This document shows, piece after piece, positions 5,849 through 8,311 of a stretch of 8,311 bases of DNA (its first letter is position 1; each line of letters begins with the position of its first letter). The translations under genes were made by a program, and so were the position numbers. Source of the stretch: Deltaproteobacteria bacterium (GTDB lineage: Bacteria > Desulfobacterota > Dissulfuribacteria > Dissulfuribacterales > QOAL01). Location of the stretch: contig WFRQ01000185.1 of the NCBI GenBank assembly GCA_015486425.1, forward strand, positions 1-8,311, read 5' to 3'. Below the pieces are notes generated by a model. That model did no database searches. It had not been told where the DNA came from and was given only the letters and a program-made list of their open reading frames with translations.

Positions 5849-7321
5849 ATGAAACTTGAAACAGGAACCCGCTTTTCTGCCCGGATTCACCTTATGGTGT
5901 GGATCTTTTTTATGACATGCTGCCTTGTGGGCGGCATTGCTGGAAGTGCAGCGGCCAGGGATTCCAATGTGGAACTGCTGAGCCGGATGTCCGATGCATT
6001 TGCTTCCATTGTCAAGAAGGTTGAACCTGCTGTGGTCTTTGTACAGGTATCGAAAACCATCAAGGGTGGAGGTCCGGGAGGAATGGCAGGAGACCCTTTC
6101 GGTCTGTTTAATGACCCGTTCTTTCAGAGATTTTTCGGCCCCCAGTTTCAGCCCCGTCAGCGTCAGCCAAGGCAGTTCAAACAGAGGGGGGCAGGTTCTG
6201 GCTTTATCATCACCAGTGATGGCTATATCATGACCAATAATCATGTTGTTGGCGAAGCTGATGAAATAGATGTCAAGCTCTCGGATGGACGAAAGTTCAA
6301 GGCCAAGGTCATTGGTACTGATCCTAAATCCGATGTGGCGGTAATAAAGATAGATGCCAAACAACTGCCTACTATCCCGCTTGGAGATTCTGAAAAGCTT
6401 GAGGTTGGTGAATGGGTACTGGCCATAGGAAATCCGTTTGGCCTTGCCCACACAGTAACTGTTGGAGTTGTCAGCGCCAAGGGCAGAAGCCATCTCGGCA
6501 TCAATGACTATGAGGATTTCATCCAGACGGATGCGGCCATAAATCCCGGTAACTCCGGCGGCCCGCTGATAAATATTCATGGTGAAGTCATAGGCATGAA
6601 TACCGCCATCTTTTCAAGGAGCGGCGGTTCCATGGGTATTGGTTTTGCCATACCGATAAACATGGCCAAGGCAGTAAAGAATCAGCTTATCAAAAATGGC
6701 AAGGTCGTCCGGGGCTGGCTCGGGGTCATTATTCAGGATATAGATGAGAATCTCGCGGAATCCTTCGGGCTCAAGTCCTCTGAGGGGGTACTGGTGGCAG
6801 AGGTATCGCCTGACTCTCCTGCTGCAAAGGGCGGTCTTAAACAGGGTGATGTCATCTTGAAGCTGAATGGAAAAACTGTCAATGATGTGGGTGAGTTGAG
6901 AAACAAGATAGCACTTACCTCACCAGGTACTACTGTTAAATTTGACATACTGCGTGATGGCAAGAAGAAGGCTATCAAGGTGAAGATTGGTGAACAGCCG
7001 GACGCCAGGATTGTCTCAAAGGCCAATCATGAACTGCTTGGCAAGCTTGGAATGGTTGTTCAGGACCTGACACCTGAGCTGGCACAGCAGTTCGGTTACA
7101 AGGAAGGAGAGGGCGTCCTGGTTGCAGAGGTGGAGCCGGGCAGTCCTGCTGCAAGTGTCGGAATCAGGCCTGGCCAGCTTATAGAAGAGACAAACCGTGT
7201 ATCTGTGCACGATATGAAGGAGTTTCTTGAGGCACTGAAGATATCGGAAAAGACAGGTCGCGTGCTGTTCAGAATAAGAGATGGTGAATATGGCCGTTAT
7301 GTGGCAATAAGAATCAGGTAA
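5849..7321 (+). CDS. degP: Periplasmic Do/HtrA-family serine protease with two PDZ domains
   Basis: A 490-residue protease-chaperone that degrades or refolds misfolded proteins in the periplasm. Residues 1-36 are a signal peptide (hydrophobic VWIFFMTCCLVGGIAGSAAA, cleavage after A34-A35-A36). A Gly/Pro/Phe/Gln-rich loop at 72-112 corresponds to the flexible LA-type loop before the trypsin-like core. The catalytic triad is H132 (TNNHVV), D162 (SDVAV) and S236 (GNSGGPL). PDZ1 spans about 288-379 (RGWLGVIIQD, SPAAKGGLKQGDVILKLNG) and PDZ2 about 399-488 (LGMVVQDLTPE, SPAASVGIRPGQLIEETN). In PDZ2 the usual GD-I-x-x-V-N segment reads GQLIEETN, a mild divergence. Two PDZ domains and this length fit DegP/DegQ/MucD rather than DegS. 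The name degP marks the family; orthology to E. coli DegP is not established. It sits 72 bp after ftsH and overlaps the next start by one base. Confidence 0.96.
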   Translation: MKLETGTRFSARIHLMVWIFFMTCCLVGGIAGSAAARDSNVELLSRMSDAFASIVKKVEPAVVFVQVSKTIKGGGPGGMAGDPFGLFNDPFFQRFFGPQFQPRQRQPRQFKQRGAGSGFIITSDGYIMTNNHVVGEADEIDVKLSDGRKFKAKVIGTDPKSDVAVIKIDAKQLPTIPLGDSEKLEVGEWVLAIGNPFGLAHTVTVGVVSAKGRSHLGINDYEDFIQTDAAINPGNSGGPLINIHGEVIGMNTAIFSRSGGSMGIGFAIPINMAKAVKNQLIKNGKVVRGWLGVIIQDIDENLAESFGLKSSEGVLVAEVSPDSPAAKGGLKQGDVILKLNGKTVNDVGELRNKIALTSPGTTVKFDILRDGKKKAIKVKIGEQPDARIVSKANHELLGKLGMVVQDLTPELAQQFGYKEGEGVLVAEVEPGSPAASVGIRPGQLIEETNRVSVHDMKEFLEALKISEKTGRVLFRIRDGEYGRYVAIRIR

Positions 7322-7578
7322 TGACAGATATTATACTGTGTGAAGAAGGGGCGGCTGTGCCGCCCCTTCTGCATTTTGCGGCAAAAATTGATCCTGACCG
7401 GGTATTCTTCCTGAAATTTATACTTGAGGGTTATGACAATATGTTCATAACCACTACACTTGACAGGAGAGCCGGTGTGGTACTCATAAGGTGCGTACAG
7501 GGTTGCGCACAGTATCTTGAGGACATCCTGGAATCCGTGAGAGAAAAGACAGGATTCGTCTGCATGGAGGAGGTATAA
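7321..7578 (+). CDS. DUF4911-like small protein
   Basis: An 85-residue protein of unknown function. The core IDPDRVFFLKFILEGYDNMF, then TTTLDRRAGVVLIRCV and a C-terminal helix (YLEDILESVREKTG), matches the DUF4911 pattern as I recall it: a fold of roughly 70-80 residues found mostly in Desulfobacterota and relatives. No signal peptide or membrane segment is present, so it is probably cytoplasmic. Its ATG shares a base with the stop of the Do protease gene (TAATG), pointing to re-initiation coupling; no independent Shine-Dalgarno is evident. Oddly, codons 8-17 (EEGAAVPPLL) are encoded by a terminator-like hairpin (7344-7370). Either the gene is expressed only when that hairpin is read through, or the true start is different. 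The only other in-frame starts are GTG 7357, in the loop, and ATG 7441, inside the conserved core. Confidence 0.72.
   Translation: MTDIILCEEGAAVPPLLHFAAKIDPDRVFFLKFILEGYDNMFITTTLDRRAGVVLIRCVQGCAQYLEDILESVREKTGFVCMEEV
7344..7370 (+). terminator. Perfect 11-bp GC-rich hairpin, terminator- or attenuator-like, inside a coding region
   Basis: Positions 7344-7354 pair perfectly with 7360-7370 around the 5-nt loop CTGTG; the core is GGGGCGG/CCGCCCC. It is followed by GCATTTTGC, a short T tract. It begins 22 nt after the Do protease stop codon, where a terminator of that gene would be expected, yet lies within the first 17 codons of the next gene. Likely a partial terminator or attenuator. Confidence 0.55.
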
Positions 7579-7621
7579 AAAGACTGCGGTTGCTTCAGGC
7601 TGGACAGATTTATACGAAAAT

Positions 7622-7684
7622 AGCTCAAAGCTGGAAGCTCAAGGCTCAAAGCTCAAAGCTGAAAGCTCAAAGCGCAAGGCTCAA
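7622..7684 (+). repeat. Tandem heptamer array, nine units of consensus AGCTCAA
   Basis: Nine in-register 7-bp units: AGCTCAA, AGCTGGA, AGCTCAA, GGCTCAA, AGCTCAA, AGCTGAA, AGCTCAA, AGCGCAA, GGCTCAA. Four are exact, and these are units 1, 3, 5 and 7; the even units each differ by one or two bases. A degenerate AGTAAAA follows. Such heptamer arrays are known between genes in several phyla. The function is unknown; slippage-prone simple repeat is the plain reading. Confidence 0.85.
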
Positions 7685-7708
7685 AGTAAAAAAAGCTGTT
7701 ATCTGCTG

Positions 7709-7756
7709 GTTCCCAAACTCCAGTTTGGGAACTATAAACTGGAAGCTCCTGCTTCC
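7709..7756. repeat. Double-hairpin intergenic repeat (GTTCCCAAACT family)
   Basis: GTTCCCAAACT (7709-7719) pairs perfectly with AGTTTGGGAAC (7722-7732) across a 2-nt centre. Eight bases later GGAAGC (7741-7746) pairs with GCTTCC (7751-7756) around TCCT. I recall this two-hairpin arrangement as a recurrent intergenic repeat in cyanobacteria, deltaproteobacteria and others; that is memory, not a search. There is no T tract, so terminator function is doubtful. Confidence 0.65.
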
Positions 7757-7956
7757 CCACTTCCTTGGGCACACAATTTAATAAACCGCAAAAGCGTATT
7801 TTCATTGTTCGTTGCGCCCGCCCCGGGAATGGCGGTTCTCATGAAAAATTCTGATCTGTGTGGAAGGCATTTATGGTGTGGTATCTTCAGATCCTTTTTA
7901 AAAAACTGAGCCGTCATATCTACTGCTCTTTTTAAGGGGCTGGCACTGGTTTGGAA

Positions 7957-8010
7957 AAACAGGAATAAATTCAGCCTGTCATACATGACAGGCGAAATTT
8001 ATTCCTGTTT
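7957..8010 (-). terminator. Strong Rho-independent terminator for the DUF1554-like gene
   Basis: A 15-bp perfect outer stem (7957-7971 with 7996-8010) encloses an 8-bp perfect inner stem GCCTGTCA/TGACAGGC (7974-7981 with 7986-7993) and a 4-nt loop. It lies 46 nt after the stop at 8057 on the minus strand, where the stem runs out into five Ts (7959-7955). On the plus strand the tract is only TTTG, so minus-strand termination is favoured. It may also block read-through from the converging operon. Confidence 0.82.
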
Positions 8011-8056
8011 GTAAAATATCTGCCTGTTAGTGTTGCATTGATACGTCTGAACCGGA

Positions 8057-8311
8057 TCAGTCTTCAATGCAGTAGAGAGGAAATGAATAGTTGCACGAAG
8101 GATACCCCGAGGTTGTCCAGCTGCTGGCATCAAAAGTTCTTCCAACCCTTCCATTAACTTCGCTGCTGTCCGTATGCCAGTCATCACATGTATTTTCCGG
8201 GTCAGACTTCATGTCGTTCAATGTGCCTGTCCATGCGGAATCAGAGTGTCCTGCATACTCTCCAGTTTCTGTAAGATTCAGGACAGTTGGCAGTATGTCT
8301 TTCTTAAGATC
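8057..8311 (-). CDS. C-terminus of a DUF1554/endostatin-like secreted protein (partial)
   Basis: The frame is open from the right edge to TGA at 8057-8059, giving 84 residues without the start. It reads SAWTGTLNDMKSDPENTCDDW, then VNGRVGRTFDASSWTTSGYPSC and ends LYCIED. The order WTGT, TCxxW, GxxG, W, C, LYC(I/F)E-end is the signature of the DUF1554 domain, which has a C-type-lectin/endostatin-like fold and usually ends exported proteins or lipoproteins in Leptospira, Desulfobacterota and others. The three cysteines (in TCDDW, SCNYS and YCIED) probably form disulfides, fitting an extracytoplasmic location. The ligand is unknown. The N-terminus, signal peptide and any other domains lie outside the window. 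A strong terminator follows. The family call rests on this pattern as I remember it. Confidence 0.78.
   Translation of the reverse strand, partial: DLKKDILPTVLNLTETGEYAGHSDSAWTGTLNDMKSDPENTCDDWHTDSSEVNGRVGRTFDASSWTTSGYPSCNYSFPLYCIED

Larger units (their letters stand above)
7579..8056. other. Convergent intergenic region, repeat-rich, no gene
   Basis: This spacer lies between the plus-strand operon end and the minus-strand gene entering from the right. It holds the heptamer array (7622-7684), a double-hairpin repeat (7709-7756) and the terminator (7957-8010), listed separately. The part at 7780-7950 has no structure I can support beyond GATCTG/CAGATC complementary ends (7853-7858 with 7890-7895). 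It may be decayed sequence. Confidence 0.6.

Noticed and set aside
5699..6580. 293-codon minus-strand open frame antisense to ftsH end and the Do protease
   Set aside because: The plus strand encodes a full canonical protease with all catalytic motifs here; the antisense frame has no recognisable domain.
7622..7756. CRISPR-like array
   Set aside because: The repeats are 7 bp and contiguous with no spacers, and no cas genes are present.
7590..7781. 63-codon TTG-start frame rich in Lys-Leu-Lys-Ala-Gln
   Set aside because: It is the translation of the heptamer array and the palindromic repeat, with no ribosome site.
7732..7986. 84-codon minus-strand open frame
   Set aside because: It starts inside the terminator hairpin and ends in the repeat; no family recognised. 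It could be a decayed repeat, but I cannot support that.

Overview
The window looks like a chromosomal segment of a Gram-negative anaerobe of the Desulfobacterota (former Deltaproteobacteria) type. This is inference from family content: a DUF4911-like small protein, an EndoQ-type PHP protein, a DUF1554-like secreted protein, two Sec signal peptides and an FtsH/Do-protease pair. No rRNA or species marker is present. Base composition looks balanced, near 50% GC, with no obvious compositional break.

Layout. (1) Positions 1-941, minus strand: a small soluble GGDEF diguanylate cyclase, then 54 bp downstream the start of a PHP-domain (EndoQ-like) gene that runs off the left edge. (2) Positions 942-1404: a long divergent intergenic region holding a large hairpin element (1129-1237, perfect 14-bp ends) and smaller mutually exclusive pairings ahead of the next gene. 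(3) Positions 1405-2507, plus strand: a small unknown protein overlapping by ATGA a left-handed beta-helix protein related to the GlmU C-terminal domain but lacking a nucleotidyltransferase domain. (4) Positions 2756-7578, plus strand: an envelope protein quality-control block, with a secreted parvulin-type peptidyl-prolyl isomerase, the membrane AAA+ zinc protease FtsH, a periplasmic Do/HtrA serine protease with two PDZ domains, and a DUF4911-like small protein overlapping it by TAATG. A terminator-like hairpin sits inside the first codons of that last gene. (5) Positions 7579-8056: no gene, but dense structure: nine 7-bp tandem units, a double-hairpin intergenic repeat and a strong 54-nt terminator. 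(6) Positions 8057-8311, minus strand: the C-terminus of a secreted DUF1554/endostatin-like protein that enters from the right edge.

The plus-strand block fits together functionally: the isomerase helps exported proteins fold, the Do protease refolds or degrades periplasmic misfolded proteins, and FtsH removes damaged membrane and cytoplasmic proteins. The two edge genes lack a start or stop inside the window and were recognised only by reading open frames to the edge. I see no convincing new multi-gene system. The more unusual signals are non-coding: the 109-bp hairpin element, the intragenic hairpin after the Do protease gene, the ftsH leader with no Shine-Dalgarno, and the repeat-rich convergent spacer at 7579-8056.
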